From: Candidatus Mycobacterium wuenschmannii | GTDB taxonomy: Bacteria > Actinomycetota > Actinomycetes > Mycobacteriales > Mycobacteriaceae | NCBI RefSeq assembly: GCF_030252325.1 | Contig: NZ_CP126981.1 | Coordinates: 434,001 to 498,000 of the forward strand | Reading direction: 5' to 3' | DNA length: 64,000 nucleotides | In this document: piece by piece, positions 47,536 through 60,581 of the stretch | How positions within the stretch are numbered: the stretch's first letter is position 1 | How the letters are laid out: every line of letters starts with the position of its first letter | Translations under genes and position numbers: made by a program | The notes under the pieces: model-generated | Databases searched by the model: none | The model's input: only the letters and a program-made list of their open reading frames with translations | What the model was told of the DNA's origin: nothing

Positions 47536-48204
47536 TTGACCAGTCGGGGAATCGACGACGACGGCACTATCGACGATTTGCCGTGGGCTTCGGTATTCGA
47601 CCCCGCCGCGAACGCGCGGGCGCTCAGCGCGATTCAGGCCGAAGGCTTCCGGGCCGCGAGCCGCATCGTCGACCGCTTCGTCCGCGCGGTGGAGCCGAAA
47701 GCGAATGAGGGACCCCCCGACGACGACGGCGCCTCGGCCGGGGACGGGGTGCACGAATTCGAGCGACTGACACGGGCCTGGTGGTCGATGGCGGGACAGT
47801 TCCTGCTCCGGTCGCTACCCGCCACCACGAAGAGCGGCAGTGCGTCGGTCAGCCTCGATGTCAGCGATTCCCACCCCCAACGAGGAGTCAATGTCGATGC
47901 CGCACTAGGGAAGTCGGCCTCCGCCGAGATCTGGTTGCACAATCGCGGACCCGAGGACCGCGGCGATGTTCGGCTGCATGTCAGCGATCTGCTCAGCCAC
48001 GACGGCAACGTAATCTCCGCCGCGGCAGTGCGACTCGATGCCGAGATCGTCGCGATGCCCGCGCGCTCGAGCCGGGGCATCGAGCTCACGGTCGAGGTCG
48101 CGCCCGATGCCCGGCCGGGCGTTTACCGGGGCACGCTGCTGGCCAGTGGCAACCCCGACCTGTGGCTGCCGGTGACGCTCACCGTTCGTCTGCCGAGCAC
48201 GTGA
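47536..48204 (+). CDS. Ig-like/CARDB-type domain protein, paired with prenyl synthase
   Basis: 222 residues from TTG 47536, chosen because AGGAGG stands five bases upstream; an ATG at 47488 has no ribosome site. N-terminal helices and an acidic low-complexity linker (GPPDDDGASAGDG) lead to a beta-sandwich: VSLDVSDSHP, SAEIWLHNRGPEDRGDVRL, and the terminal PGVYRGTLLASGNPDLWLPVTLTV. The last part resembles NEW3/CARDB-type Ig-like domains. No signal peptide, so it is probably cytoplasmic. GTGA overlap with the prenyl synthase suggests stoichiometric production. Confidence 0.7.
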   Translation: MTSRGIDDDGTIDDLPWASVFDPAANARALSAIQAEGFRAASRIVDRFVRAVEPKANEGPPDDDGASAGDGVHEFERLTRAWWSMAGQFLLRSLPATTKSGSASVSLDVSDSHPQRGVNVDAALGKSASAEIWLHNRGPEDRGDVRLHVSDLLSHDGNVISAAAVRLDAEIVAMPARSSRGIELTVEVAPDARPGVYRGTLLASGNPDLWLPVTLTVRLPST

Positions 48205-49253
48205 CCAGCACTGCGGACCGCGCCGCGCTGGTGGGTGTGGTCGACGAGCGTTTGCGCGATGTCGCGAAACTGGTCCGTCGGTCGATGCTCGACGCGATGC
48301 CCGATGGCGAGCCGAGCCAGTGGCTCTATGCGCCGATGCGTGAATACCCGTCGCGGCCGGGCAAGGCGCTCCGGCCCGCGCTCTGCCTGTCCGCGGGGCG
48401 CGCATTCGGTGCCGAAGCGAACGAGCTGTTGGGCCTGGCCGTCGCAATCGAGCTGCTGCACAACGCATTTCTGGTACATGACGACATTGCTGACGGCAGC
48501 GAGATGCGGCGCGGCAGACCGACTCTGGCCGCCTCGCACGGCATGGCAGCCGCATTGAACGCCGGCGACGCGCTGGCGGTGGTCGCCGGACAGGTACTCC
48601 GCAGGTCCACCCGGCGGCTGGATCGTGATCTCGCCGACCTGGTGTGGGCCGAATTCGACACCATGGCGATGCGCACGCTCGAGGGGCAGGCGACCGAGGT
48701 GGGCTGGCAGCTCGACAATGTCGAGGAGCTGCAGCCCGATGACTACCTGCACCTGATCATGCACAAGACGTGCTGGTACACCACGATTCATCCGCTGCGG
48801 GTCGGCGCCATCGTCGGCTCCGGTGGGACGGCCGACCTCGGGCCGTTGGTGCGGTTCGGATTCCACTTCGGCGCCGCGTTCCAGATCCGCGACGATCTGC
48901 TGAACCTGGTCGGTGACGAACAGCTCTACGGCAAAGAGATTCTGGGCGATCTGTACGAGGGCAAACGAACGCTGCCGCTGGTGCACCTCGCGTCGACGGC
49001 GCGCGGTAGCGACCGCGACCTGGTGCGGGATTACCTGCACCGCAGCCGACCCGAGCGATCGCCCGAACTGGTCGGCACGATTCGTCGGCTGATGGACGAC
49101 TACGGCAGCATCACCTTCACCAGCGAGTACGCCGAGGGCATTCTGCTGGTCGCCGAGGAGTACTTCGAAGATGCGTTCGCTGACGCCGAGCCGGGACCGG
49201 ACCTGGACTTCCTGCGGGCACTCGTGCCCTACGTCTGGGCCCGCTGGCGCTGA
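48201..49253 (+). CDS. Polyprenyl (geranylgeranyl-type) diphosphate synthase
   Basis: 350 residues of trans-isoprenyl diphosphate synthase. First aspartate-rich motif DDIAD at 94-98 in LVHDDIADGSEMRRGRPT; second motif is QIRDDLLNLVGD, i.e. DDxxN rather than DDxxD, a form also seen in some geranylgeranyl synthases. Basic substrate residues are in GKALRPAL. It elongates an allylic diphosphate with isopentenyl diphosphate; chain length cannot be fixed from the sequence. GTG start at 48201 inside the end of the upstream gene. Confidence 0.9.
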   Translation: MTSTADRAALVGVVDERLRDVAKLVRRSMLDAMPDGEPSQWLYAPMREYPSRPGKALRPALCLSAGRAFGAEANELLGLAVAIELLHNAFLVHDDIADGSEMRRGRPTLAASHGMAAALNAGDALAVVAGQVLRRSTRRLDRDLADLVWAEFDTMAMRTLEGQATEVGWQLDNVEELQPDDYLHLIMHKTCWYTTIHPLRVGAIVGSGGTADLGPLVRFGFHFGAAFQIRDDLLNLVGDEQLYGKEILGDLYEGKRTLPLVHLASTARGSDRDLVRDYLHRSRPERSPELVGTIRRLMDDYGSITFTSEYAEGILLVAEEYFEDAFADAEPGPDLDFLRALVPYVWARWR

Positions 49254-49277
49254 CGACAAGCAGTTAGGGTGTTCGCC

Positions 49278-50022
49278 GTGGCCGAGACCGCGCCGTTGCA
49301 TGTGCAACTGATCGCCAAGACCGACTTCGTCGCCCCGCCCGACGTCGACTGGACCACCGACGCCGACGGCGGCGAGGCGCTGACCGAGTTCGCCGGCCGG
49401 GCCTGCTACCAGAGCTGGTCAAAGCCCAACCCCAAAACCGCGACCAATGCGAGTTATCTGCGGCACATCATCGACGTCGGGCATTTCTCGGTACTCGAGC
49501 ACGCCAGCGTGTCGGTCTACATCAGCGGCGTCTCACGATCGTGCACCCACGAGGTGATCCGGCACCGCCACTTCTCCTATTCGCAACTGTCGCAGCGCTA
49601 CGTGCCGGAAAGCGACTCGCAAATCGTGGTGCCGCCGGGCATGGAGGACGACGACGAGTTGCGGCGCATCCTCACCGACGCCGCCGACGCCAGCCGCGCC
49701 ACCTACGCCGACCTGCTGGACAGGCTCGAAGCCAAGTTCGCCGACCAACCGAATGCGGTACTGCGCCGCAAGCAGGCCCGTCAGGCCGCGCGCGCGGTGC
49801 TACCGAACGCCACCGAGACCCGCATCGTCGTCACCGGCAACTACCGCGCCTGGCGGCATTTCATCGCGATGCGGGCCAGCGAACAAGCCGACATCGAGAT
49901 CCGTCGGCTGGCGATCGCCTGTCTGCGGCTGCTGGTGGACGCCGCGCCGGCGGTGTTCGGCGACTTCGAGATCGCCCGGCTGTCCGACGGCACCGAGGTG
50001 GCGACAAGTCCGCTGGCCACCG

Positions 50023-50030
<8 letters not shown>
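49278..50030 (+). CDS. thyX: Flavin-dependent thymidylate synthase ThyX
   Basis: Makes dTMP from dUMP using FAD/NADPH as reductant, so no dihydrofolate is formed. 250 residues, equal to the M. tuberculosis protein, when started at GTG 49278; a GTG nine bases earlier is rejected. Signature RHRx7S is Arg95 to Ser105 ([11 protein letters not shown]). The TAGGGT hexamer (49265-49270) lies seven bases before this GTG: leaderless. Coexists with thyA, as in M. tuberculosis. Confidence 0.97.
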
Positions 50031-51021
<991 letters not shown>

Positions 51022-51028
51022 TTCGCAG

Positions 51029-52705
51029 GTGGAACTCGACCTTCAACCGCCCGGCCCGCTGGCCAAGGGTGGTCTGCGGGTGACCGCGCTCGGCGGGATC
51101 AGCGAAATCGGGCGCAACATGACCGTTTTCGAGCACCTGAACCGCTTGCTCATCGTCGACTGCGGGGTGATGTTTCCCACCCACGACGAGCCCGGCGTCG
51201 ACCTGATCCTGCCCGACATCCGGCACATCGAGCACCGCCTCGACGATGTCGAGGCGCTGGTGCTCACCCATGCACACGAGGACCACATCGGCGCAATTCC
51301 GTTCCTGCTCAAGCTTCGTCCCGACATTCCGGTGGTCGGCTCGAAGTTCACCCTGGCGCTGGTCGCCGCGAAATGCCGTGAGCACCGGGTCAAACCGGTG
51401 TTCGTCGAAGTGGCCGAGGGCATGCGCACCACCCACGGCGTTTTCGAGTGCGAGTTCTTCGCGGTCAACCACTCGATCCCGGACGCGCTGGCCATTGCAA
51501 TCCGCTCGGGCGCCGGGACGGTGCTGCACACCGGCGACATCAAACTCGACCAACTGCCGCTCGACGGACGGCCCACCGACCTGCCGGGCATGTCCCGGCT
51601 GGGCGACTCGGGCGTGGACCTGTTCCTGTGCGATTCCACCAACGCCGAGATTCCCGGCGTCGGGCCGTCGGAGAGCGAGATCGGTCCGTCGCTGCATCGA
51701 CTGATTCGCGGCGCGGAGGGACGCGTCATCGTCGCGTGCTTCGCCTCCAATGTCGATCGGGTGCAACAGATTATCGACGCCGCGGTGGCGCTGGGCCGAC
51801 GCGTCTCGTTCGTGGGCCGCTCGATGGTCCGCAACATGGGCATCGCACGGGACCTCGGCTACCTGCACGTGGACGAGTCGGACATCGTCGACATCGGCGC
51901 CGCCGAGCTGATGGCGCCCGAGCAGGTGGTGCTGATCACCACCGGCACGCAGGGCGAGCCCATGGCGGCGCTGTCACGGATGTCGCGCGGCGAGCACCGC
52001 AGCATCACGCTGACCGACGGCGACCTGATCATCCTGTCGTCTTCGTTGATCCCGGGCAACGAGGAGGCCGTGTACGGCGTCATCGACGAATTGGCCAAGA
52101 TCGGCGCCCGAGTCGTCACCAACCAGCAAGCCCGCGTACACGTTTCAGGGCACGCCTACTCCGGCGAATTGCTGTTCCTCTACAACGGGATTCGCCCACG
52201 CAACGTCATGCCGGTGCACGGGACATGGCGCATGCTGCGGGCGAACGCCAAGCTCGCAGCCAGCACCGGAGTCTCCGAAGAGTCGATTGTGTTGGCGGAG
52301 AACGGTGTCAGCGTCGACCTGGTCGGCGGCGCGGTCAGCATCGCCGGCGCGGTACCGGTCGGCAAGATGTTCGTCGACGGGCTGATCACCGGCGACGTCG
52401 GCGACAGCACGCTCGGCGAGCGGCTCATCCTGTCCTCGGGCTTCGTCGCGGTGACCGTCGTGATGCGGCGCGAGACCGGCAGGCCCGCGGGCCCGCCGCA
52501 TTTGCATTCGCGGGGCTTCTCCGAAGATCCCAAGGCCCTCGAGCCCGCGGTCCGCAAAGTCGAGGCGGAACTGGAATCGCTTGTCGCACAGAACGTCACC
52601 GATTCGGCTCGGATCGCCCAGGCGGTGCGGCGGACCGTCGGCAAATGGGTGGGGGAGACCTACCGACGGCAGCCGATGATCGTGCCGACGGTCATCGAAA
52701 TCTGA
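51029..52705 (+). CDS. rnj: Ribonuclease J
   Basis: A 558-residue metallo-beta-lactamase/beta-CASP ribonuclease (Rv2752c length). Zinc motif HAHEDHIG at residues 81-88; later HTGDIKLD, the beta-CASP motifs, VSGHAYSGEL and the C-terminal dimerisation domain. It has 5'-3' exonuclease and endonuclease activity on RNA and takes part in rRNA maturation and decay, where it works beside PNPase, also encoded in this window. GTG start. Confidence 0.96.
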   Translation: MELDLQPPGPLAKGGLRVTALGGISEIGRNMTVFEHLNRLLIVDCGVMFPTHDEPGVDLILPDIRHIEHRLDDVEALVLTHAHEDHIGAIPFLLKLRPDIPVVGSKFTLALVAAKCREHRVKPVFVEVAEGMRTTHGVFECEFFAVNHSIPDALAIAIRSGAGTVLHTGDIKLDQLPLDGRPTDLPGMSRLGDSGVDLFLCDSTNAEIPGVGPSESEIGPSLHRLIRGAEGRVIVACFASNVDRVQQIIDAAVALGRRVSFVGRSMVRNMGIARDLGYLHVDESDIVDIGAAELMAPEQVVLITTGTQGEPMAALSRMSRGEHRSITLTDGDLIILSSSLIPGNEEAVYGVIDELAKIGARVVTNQQARVHVSGHAYSGELLFLYNGIRPRNVMPVHGTWRMLRANAKLAASTGVSEESIVLAENGVSVDLVGGAVSIAGAVPVGKMFVDGLITGDVGDSTLGERLILSSGFVAVTVVMRRETGRPAGPPHLHSRGFSEDPKALEPAVRKVEAELESLVAQNVTDSARIAQAVRRTVGKWVGETYRRQPMIVPTVIEI

Positions 52706-53129
52706 CCTCGGCGTCGATCAGGCCCATCGCTTCGATGATGTGGTCGAACAACATTCCGACGAACGCGGCCAATTGGCTGCGGCCGAGGATGAGCTGCTGA
52801 CGCAGCGGCGGTGCGGTGGTGAAATCGCCGCCGGCCATCTGATCGAGCAACGCGATCCCGCCGGTGTACTGCCGGCGAAGTTCGGCGACCCGCTGGCGCA
52901 GCGAACCCACGACGTGAAGTCCGCCGGGGGCGACGTTCAACACCGACAGCAACCGATCGACGTAGATGATCACGCGGTGCTCGTCCGGGCCGTCTTGCGG
53001 ACCGAGATCCAAACGGCGCGTGGCGGCGTCGAGAACGGCCGCCTGATGGGGTGACAGGTAGCGGTACGAGGGTTCGGAAAGAGCCCCCGGCGATATGCCC
53101 GGTAGCGGGACAGCTTCGTTGCTGGCCAC
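52692..53129 (-). CDS. Conserved hypothetical protein, 145 residues
   Basis: Starts at GTG 53129 by my reading; the frame extends upstream to 53219 but with low-complexity basic sequence only. Mostly helical, with YRYLSPHQAAVLDAATRRL early and MLFDHIIEAMGLIDAEV at the end. No signal peptide or enzyme motif. Its 3' end overlaps rnj by 14 bases, tail to tail. Function unknown. Confidence 0.65.
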   Translation of the reverse strand: MASNEAVPLPGISPGALSEPSYRYLSPHQAAVLDAATRRLDLGPQDGPDEHRVIIYVDRLLSVLNVAPGGLHVVGSLRQRVAELRRQYTGGIALLDQMAGGDFTTAPPLRQQLILGRSQLAAFVGMLFDHIIEAMGLIDAEVRFR

Positions 53130-53202
53130 GTGTTGAGTATCAACCCGCCACCGGTCGCGACGTGGGAACGCCCATGTCACGGCGTGTCGGGACGCATCGG
53201 GC

Positions 53203-54075
53203 TTACGTCTTCTCGGCATAGGCCGTCCATTCGATCGGCGAGACGGTGAGGCGGCGGCCGGTCGGTTCGACGTAGCGCTGCGCGATCAGGTCCGGCCCGG
53301 CCTGCTCACGGAGTTGCCAACCGAAGCCGGCCAGAAACGTCGCGACTTCCTGCGGCGGCAGACCGAAGTGCCATAGTTGCTGCCGCTGGACGAATCTGCG
53401 GTATAGAGCATCTCCACCGTAGCGGTTCACGCCTTCGATGAAATCTCTTCGTACGTAGGTGAACACGAGTCGGCTGCCCGCCGGCGCCGACCGCAGGCTG
53501 GACAGTGTGCTGTGCACGGCCTCGGCGCTGAGGTACTGCGTCACGGCCTCCCAGACGAACATCGTCCGGCTCTCCCGGCGATAGCCGTTCTCCGTCAGCG
53601 CGGCCACGATGTCGTCGCGTTCGAAGTCAAACGGCACCAACCGAACCGAGCGGGCCGGTGCGCCGAGCGCCCGGTGCACCGCCGCGTCCTTGCGCGCGAT
53701 CGTGACGGGCAGGTCCACCTCGAAGATCGGGACGTCGGTGACCCGCGCCATTCGGTATGCGAGCGTGTCGAATCCGGCACCCAGCACCGCCACGGCATCG
53801 ATGTCGGCGAGCGAGGCGGCGACCGTGTCGGCGATGTAGCGCTTGCGGCCGAGGATGCCGGCGAACAGCCCTGGCGCTTCCCGTTCCATCGCGGCATGAG
53901 TCAGCCGCTGCAGCAGCGTCGACGACGGCGAGCTGACCAGCCACCGCAGGGGCGCGGGCAGAAAGCGGGCCACCAGGTCGTCGTCCAGTAAGCGCCGTTC
54001 CGGCGGCTCACCCTGCTCGACGGCGACGAGCAGCATCGGCCCGAAAGCCGTGTGCGCCGAAGGATTACGGGCCAT
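53203..54075 (-). CDS. SAM-dependent methyltransferase (TIGR00027/Rv2751-like)
   Basis: 290 residues of the leucine-carboxyl-methyltransferase-like family expanded in mycobacteria. SAM motif I is VAVLGAGFDTLAYR; the N-terminal segment FLPAPLRWLVSSP and the acidic motif II FEVDLPVTI follow the family. In operon with the SDR just upstream (54080), four-base gap. Substrate unknown. Confidence 0.88.
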   Translation of the reverse strand: MARNPSAHTAFGPMLLVAVEQGEPPERRLLDDDLVARFLPAPLRWLVSSPSSTLLQRLTHAAMEREAPGLFAGILGRKRYIADTVAASLADIDAVAVLGAGFDTLAYRMARVTDVPIFEVDLPVTIARKDAAVHRALGAPARSVRLVPFDFERDDIVAALTENGYRRESRTMFVWEAVTQYLSAEAVHSTLSSLRSAPAGSRLVFTYVRRDFIEGVNRYGGDALYRRFVQRQQLWHFGLPPQEVATFLAGFGWQLREQAGPDLIAQRYVEPTGRRLTVSPIEWTAYAEKT

Positions 54076-54079
54076 GGCA

Positions 54080-54898
54080 CTACTTGTTCAAGAAGCCCGC
54101 ATCGACCGGCAAGGTCACACCCGTGATGTAGCGGGCCTGGTCGGAAACCAGCCAGGCCACCGCATTGGCGATGTCTTCCGGTTGCAGAACCTCGACCGGC
54201 AACGCGTTGCCCATCGCCCCGGGGGTATCCGACGCGGCAGCCATTTTCGCGAGCCACTCGCGGGTGAACTCGTTGTTGATCATCGGTGTCTCGACTCCGG
54301 TCGGATGCAACGAATTGACCCGGATATTCTGTGAAGCAAGCAGATTGGCGTACACGCGCATCAGTCCGACCACACCGTGTTTGGCAGCCGCGTAGCCCAC
54401 CGATCCCGCGTCCGGGCTGCCGACGCCGGCCAGGCCGGCGGCCGAGCTGATCAGCACGATCGATCCGCCGGTGCCCTGCTTGACCATCGTCGGTATCGAT
54501 GCCTTGATCGTGTTGTAGACGCCTGTGAGGTTGACGTCTATGACGTCGATCCAACCGTCGTCGCCGGATGCCATCGGGGCGATGCCCGCATTGGCCACCA
54601 CGATGTCGAGCCGACCGAGTTCGTCGACACCCGCGCGCACCGCCTCCGACAGCGATTCGCGGTCGCGGACGTCGGCCTCCCGGGCCACGATCCGGGCGCC
54701 GGTGTCTTCGACGAGTTTGACGGTGGCGGCAAGGTCCTCGGAGCTAGCAAGCGGATACTTGACGCTGCCGATCGGTGCGCAGATGTCGATGGCGATGACA
54801 TCGGCGCCATCGGCGGCAAGGCGCACCGCATGCGCGCGACCCTGCCCGCGCGCGGCGCCGGTGACGAAGGCGACCTTTCCGTCCAGGGGCCGGCTCAT
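54080..54898 (-). CDS. Mycofactocin-type SDR oxidoreductase (Rv2750-like)
   Basis: 272 residues. [26 protein letters not shown] region matches the mycofactocin-dependent SDR subfamily (TIGR03971), where NAD is tightly bound and re-oxidised by mycofactocin; long acidic insert ([15 protein letters not shown]) after strand 2 is typical. Active site Ser and Tyr-x3-Lys (YAAAKHG). Starts at ATG 54898 overlapping the stop of the preceding gene by one base. Confidence 0.9.
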   Translation of the reverse strand: MSRPLDGKVAFVTGAARGQGRAHAVRLAADGADVIAIDICAPIGSVKYPLASSEDLAATVKLVEDTGARIVAREADVRDRESLSEAVRAGVDELGRLDIVVANAGIAPMASGDDGWIDVIDVNLTGVYNTIKASIPTMVKQGTGGSIVLISSAAGLAGVGSPDAGSVGYAAAKHGVVGLMRVYANLLASQNIRVNSLHPTGVETPMINNEFTREWLAKMAAASDTPGAMGNALPVEVLQPEDIANAVAWLVSDQARYITGVTLPVDAGFLNK

Positions 54899-55212
54899 CA
54901 GTGCCGCAGGATCCCTTGCTCCGGCGAGCCCGCCGGAACGGGCTGCAGCATCTTGATGTCGGGGGCGCCGGCCAGGTGCTCACCGGCCGCGGCGAACATC
55001 TTGCCGACCGCGGGGGCGGTGCTGTGGGTCTTGAGCGCGTCCTCGTCGGCCCACTGCTCGACGAAGACGAAGGTCTCGCCGGACTGGTGCAGCGAGTACA
55101 GCTGGCAGCCGGGTTCGGCGTGCACTTCCTCGACCGACTTGGTGAGGATGTCGCGGACGGTGTCGACCGATTCGGGTTTGACGGTCAGGGTGGCGACGAC
55201 GACAACGGGCAT
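54898..55212 (-). CDS. Antibiotic biosynthesis monooxygenase-domain protein
   Basis: 104 residues, dimeric ferredoxin-like ABM fold: [29 protein letters not shown] and [16 protein letters not shown]. Such proteins act as cofactor-free monooxygenases or as accessory proteins. AGGAGA precedes the ATG. First gene of a three-gene operon with the mycofactocin SDR and methyltransferase; same order as Rv2749-Rv2751. Confidence 0.88.
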   Translation of the reverse strand: MPVVVVATLTVKPESVDTVRDILTKSVEEVHAEPGCQLYSLHQSGETFVFVEQWADEDALKTHSTAPAVGKMFAAAGEHLAGAPDIKMLQPVPAGSPEQGILRH

Positions 55213-55369
55213 TCGGGTCTCCTGCAGGCTTCTGAGCAGTGGGTTGTTACGTGACGGATGTCACCCTACCCAGCCATTTCGGCCGCTGAAACGGCGGTTG
55301 GATGGTCACGCTCTAGTAACGGGTGTGGCGGATGGTGCAGATGGTGTTTTTGCGATTAGGCTTGCCGGT

Positions 55370-57889
<2,520 letters not shown>

Positions 57890-57918
57890 GCGGCGCTCCA
57901 CCGACCAGGGCCTTATTG

Positions 57919-57968
57919 CTCGCTCACTGTGGCATGTACCACACTGGCCGAGCTCGACTGAGTGCGAG
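57919..57968 (+). terminator. Nested inverted repeats after ftsK
   Basis: Outer arms CTCGCTCACT (57919-57928) and AGTGCGAG (57961-57968) pair with a two-base bulge and enclose TGTGG/CCACA (57928-57932, 57939-57943). This could terminate ftsK or act on the downstream transporter. No U-tract; weak evidence. Confidence 0.3.
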
Positions 57969-58097
57969 TAACTCTGTCGCACAACGCGATTCGTCTCCAC
58001 GTGCATCGTCCGTGGCGAAAGCGGGTCGTTTGTCGGTCTTGTCGAGCGGGAACCGCTTATTAATGTCGTTTGTTGTCCGCCATGCCCGGTGTCGCTG

Positions 58098-59576
58098 ATG
58101 GCTGCGGACGACTCTGACGGCGGTCGGCGGAAGCGCCTCAGCCCCTTGGCTTTTGGCTTGGTCGATCGGATTCGTAGCAGGGCCAGAGCGGAACCGGCGG
58201 CAACGAAAAGCCAGCTGACCGGCACTGTGCTCGCGATAGCGCTCGTGGCGGCGATCTCGGGAATGCTCTACGGCTACGACACCGGCGTGATTTCTTGGGC
58301 GTTGTTGCAGCTCACCCAGGACTTCGGCATCGGCCAAGTCTGGAAACAAGTGATCGCCGCCAGCATCTTGCTGGGTGCGGTCATCGGGGCGCTGGTCTGT
58401 AGCCGGCTGTGTGAGGAGCGGGGACGCCGCGGCACGCTGCTGATGCTCGCCGGTGTATTCGGTGTCGGCTCGCTCTGGTGCGCGGCCGCGCCCGATCCCC
58501 TCTGGTTGTCGATAGGGCGGTTGGTGCTGGGCTTCGCGGTGGGTGGCGCGACGCAGACCGCCCCGATGTACGTCGCCGAGGTGTCGCCGCCCGCTTACCG
58601 AGGGCGACTGGTCCTCTGCTTCCAAATCGCAATCGGGGCGGGAGTTTTGGCGGCCACCGTCGTCGGAGCGTCCGAATCGATGTCGTGGCGGGGACCTATC
58701 GGACTCGCCTGTATCCCGGCCGCGATCATGTTGCGGTTGCTGATCCGACTCCCCGAGAGTCCACGCTGGTTGGTCAAGAACGACGATCGAGACGCTGCGC
58801 GATCCGTCCTGGAGCGCGTCCGCCCCGACGGCTACGACGTGGAAGCCGAGCTCGACGAGGCGGCCGAACTCGCGCGCGTCGAACGTACGGCGGGCCGCCA
58901 TGGCTGGGCCGCCCTGCGCGACCCATGGGTGCGTCCGGCCTTGGTCCTAGGGTGCGGGGTTGCGTTGTTCACCCAGCTCAGCGGAATCGAGATGATCATT
59001 TACTACTCGCCTACGATCTTGACCAACGACGGGGTGTACGCGGCGGTGGCTCTGCGGGTCTCGGTCGCGCTGGGTGCGACTTACCTGATCGCCCAGCTGG
59101 TCGGGTTGGCGTTCGTTGACAGAGTGGGCCGGCGCCGACTCACGCTCATCATGGTGCCCGGTGCTGCTCTGAGCCTGTTTGCCCTGGGTGCGCTCTTCAT
59201 CGTCAGCGACAGCGGTCGCGACGTGACGCCGTACATCATTGCGTGCCTGATCGCGTTCATGGTCTTCAACGGTGGCGGCCTGCAGTTGATGGGATGGCTG
59301 ACCGGGTCGGAGGTCTACCCCTTGGCCGTGCGGCCCGCGGCCACGGCGGCGCAGTCGGCCACGCTGTGGGCGACAAATCTTTTCCTCACGCTGACCATGT
59401 TGTCTCTCATCAACGCGATCGGTCCGGGTCCGGCGATGTGGCTCTACGCACTGTTCAACGCGGCGGCGTGGATCTTCGTGTTCCTCCGAATGCCTGACTT
59501 CACCGGGCGGACCCTCGAGGAGATCGAGAGCAAACTGGCAGCAGGACACTTCCGGCCGTCGGATTTCGCGCGCTGA
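58098..59576 (+). CDS. Major facilitator sugar-porter family transporter
   Basis: 492 residues (495 if the GTG at 58089 is used). Sugar-porter marks: LYGYDTGVISWALL in helix 1, EERGRR between helices 2 and 3, APMYVAEVSPPAYRGRL in helix 4-5, PESPRWLV before the central loop, and FVDRVGRRRL after helix 8. Twelve transmembrane helices are expected. Likely proton-coupled import of a sugar or polyol. Not part of the usual gene order between ftsK and argA. Confidence 0.9.
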   Translation: MAADDSDGGRRKRLSPLAFGLVDRIRSRARAEPAATKSQLTGTVLAIALVAAISGMLYGYDTGVISWALLQLTQDFGIGQVWKQVIAASILLGAVIGALVCSRLCEERGRRGTLLMLAGVFGVGSLWCAAAPDPLWLSIGRLVLGFAVGGATQTAPMYVAEVSPPAYRGRLVLCFQIAIGAGVLAATVVGASESMSWRGPIGLACIPAAIMLRLLIRLPESPRWLVKNDDRDAARSVLERVRPDGYDVEAELDEAAELARVERTAGRHGWAALRDPWVRPALVLGCGVALFTQLSGIEMIIYYSPTILTNDGVYAAVALRVSVALGATYLIAQLVGLAFVDRVGRRRLTLIMVPGAALSLFALGALFIVSDSGRDVTPYIIACLIAFMVFNGGGLQLMGWLTGSEVYPLAVRPAATAAQSATLWATNLFLTLTMLSLINAIGPGPAMWLYALFNAAAWIFVFLRMPDFTGRTLEEIESKLAAGHFRPSDFAR

Positions 59577-59592
59577 CGAACCAGCAACCAGT

Positions 59593-60579
59593 TCAGCACT
59601 TCTCGTAGATATGCGACATCTCGATTTCCAGGGGTAGCCGGCGGTGGCCCGCATCGTGGCGTTCGCAACCGCCGACGATGACTTCGACGGGCCCGTCGCC
59701 GGTCCGCAGCGTCAACTGCACAGGGTGGTCGAATTGTCGAGCCAGATCGGCGACCGAGAACGCCGTCGTGCGGGCGTCCGGCCCACTGGGCAGACCGGCG
59801 TCGATCTGTGTCTCCGCCTGACTGTGCTCGACGGATATCTGGGTCGAGCCGCTCGCGTCGGTGCGCAGTCCCACGACGTCGGTGATCTGCCGCCAGAGCG
59901 CCATGTCCCGGTCACTGGGCGGGTTGGGCTTGGAGGTGTATTCCTGGGGCCGGTAGCTCTGCTCGGTCACCACCATGACCCGCCAGGTCGCGACCGACAA
60001 GGCGGGGTCGCTGTGCTGCAGAGCGGTCGCCGACGCGCTCGTCGCATCGGGTTTGAGCGTGATTTCGATGTCGCGGCTCGTCGCGGGTCCACCCCACGCC
60101 GGCTGGGTGAGGCTCGCGTACTCGGCGATCGGAGAGCGGACCGCGCGCAGCCACGCGGCGGTGCTCGCGCCGACATCTGAGCCGGTGAGATCCATTGGCG
60201 GGGAGGCATTGTCGCCGAGCTTGAAGGTCGCCTGTGAATAGTCAGGGAGATAGCTGCTTTTCACTCGCGGCGTTGCGGGATAGTTCAGGTCGAGCTCGAC
60301 CCGGTGGCTGCCGAGATGATGCCGCTGCATCTGGTCGACGAAGCCGCTGCCGACGGACGCGGCTTGCTGCTCGCTGACGTGCGCGTCGAGGCGCACCGTC
60401 AGGCGAAAGTTCTGGCCGTTCTCGAAATCCGACAAGTAATGCATGTCGGTGCCCGCCACACCGGGCATCGCCTTGATCGACTGATCCACCCGGTCCGCAT
60501 CGTCCCGGTGGTCCGAGAGACAGGCCGCCGTTGGCCAGAGCACCAACGCGGCCAGCCCGACTACAGCGGACCTATGCAC
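59593..60579 (-). CDS. Probable lipoprotein, 328 residues
   Basis: Starts at GTG 60579. The N-terminus (HRSAVVGLAALVLWPTAAC) is a type II signal peptide with lipobox TAAC at about residue 20. The mature part is mainly polar, with two similar halves of alternating beta/helix that could be repeated domains (RVDQSIKAMPGV early, ALWRQITDVVGL later). No enzyme motif. It begins two bases after argA and is probably its operon partner. The frame is open further upstream but only through argA. Function unknown. Confidence 0.75.
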   Translation of the reverse strand: MHRSAVVGLAALVLWPTAACLSDHRDDADRVDQSIKAMPGVAGTDMHYLSDFENGQNFRLTVRLDAHVSEQQAASVGSGFVDQMQRHHLGSHRVELDLNYPATPRVKSSYLPDYSQATFKLGDNASPPMDLTGSDVGASTAAWLRAVRSPIAEYASLTQPAWGGPATSRDIEITLKPDATSASATALQHSDPALSVATWRVMVVTEQSYRPQEYTSKPNPPSDRDMALWRQITDVVGLRTDASGSTQISVEHSQAETQIDAGLPSGPDARTTAFSVADLARQFDHPVQLTLRTGDGPVEVIVGGCERHDAGHRRLPLEIEMSHIYEKC

Positions 60580-60581
60580 CG

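Noticed and set aside
54377..55369. N-terminal extension of ftsK
   Set aside because: It lies antisense to two genes and lacks FtsK sequence; ATG 55370 follows a good -10 hexamer.
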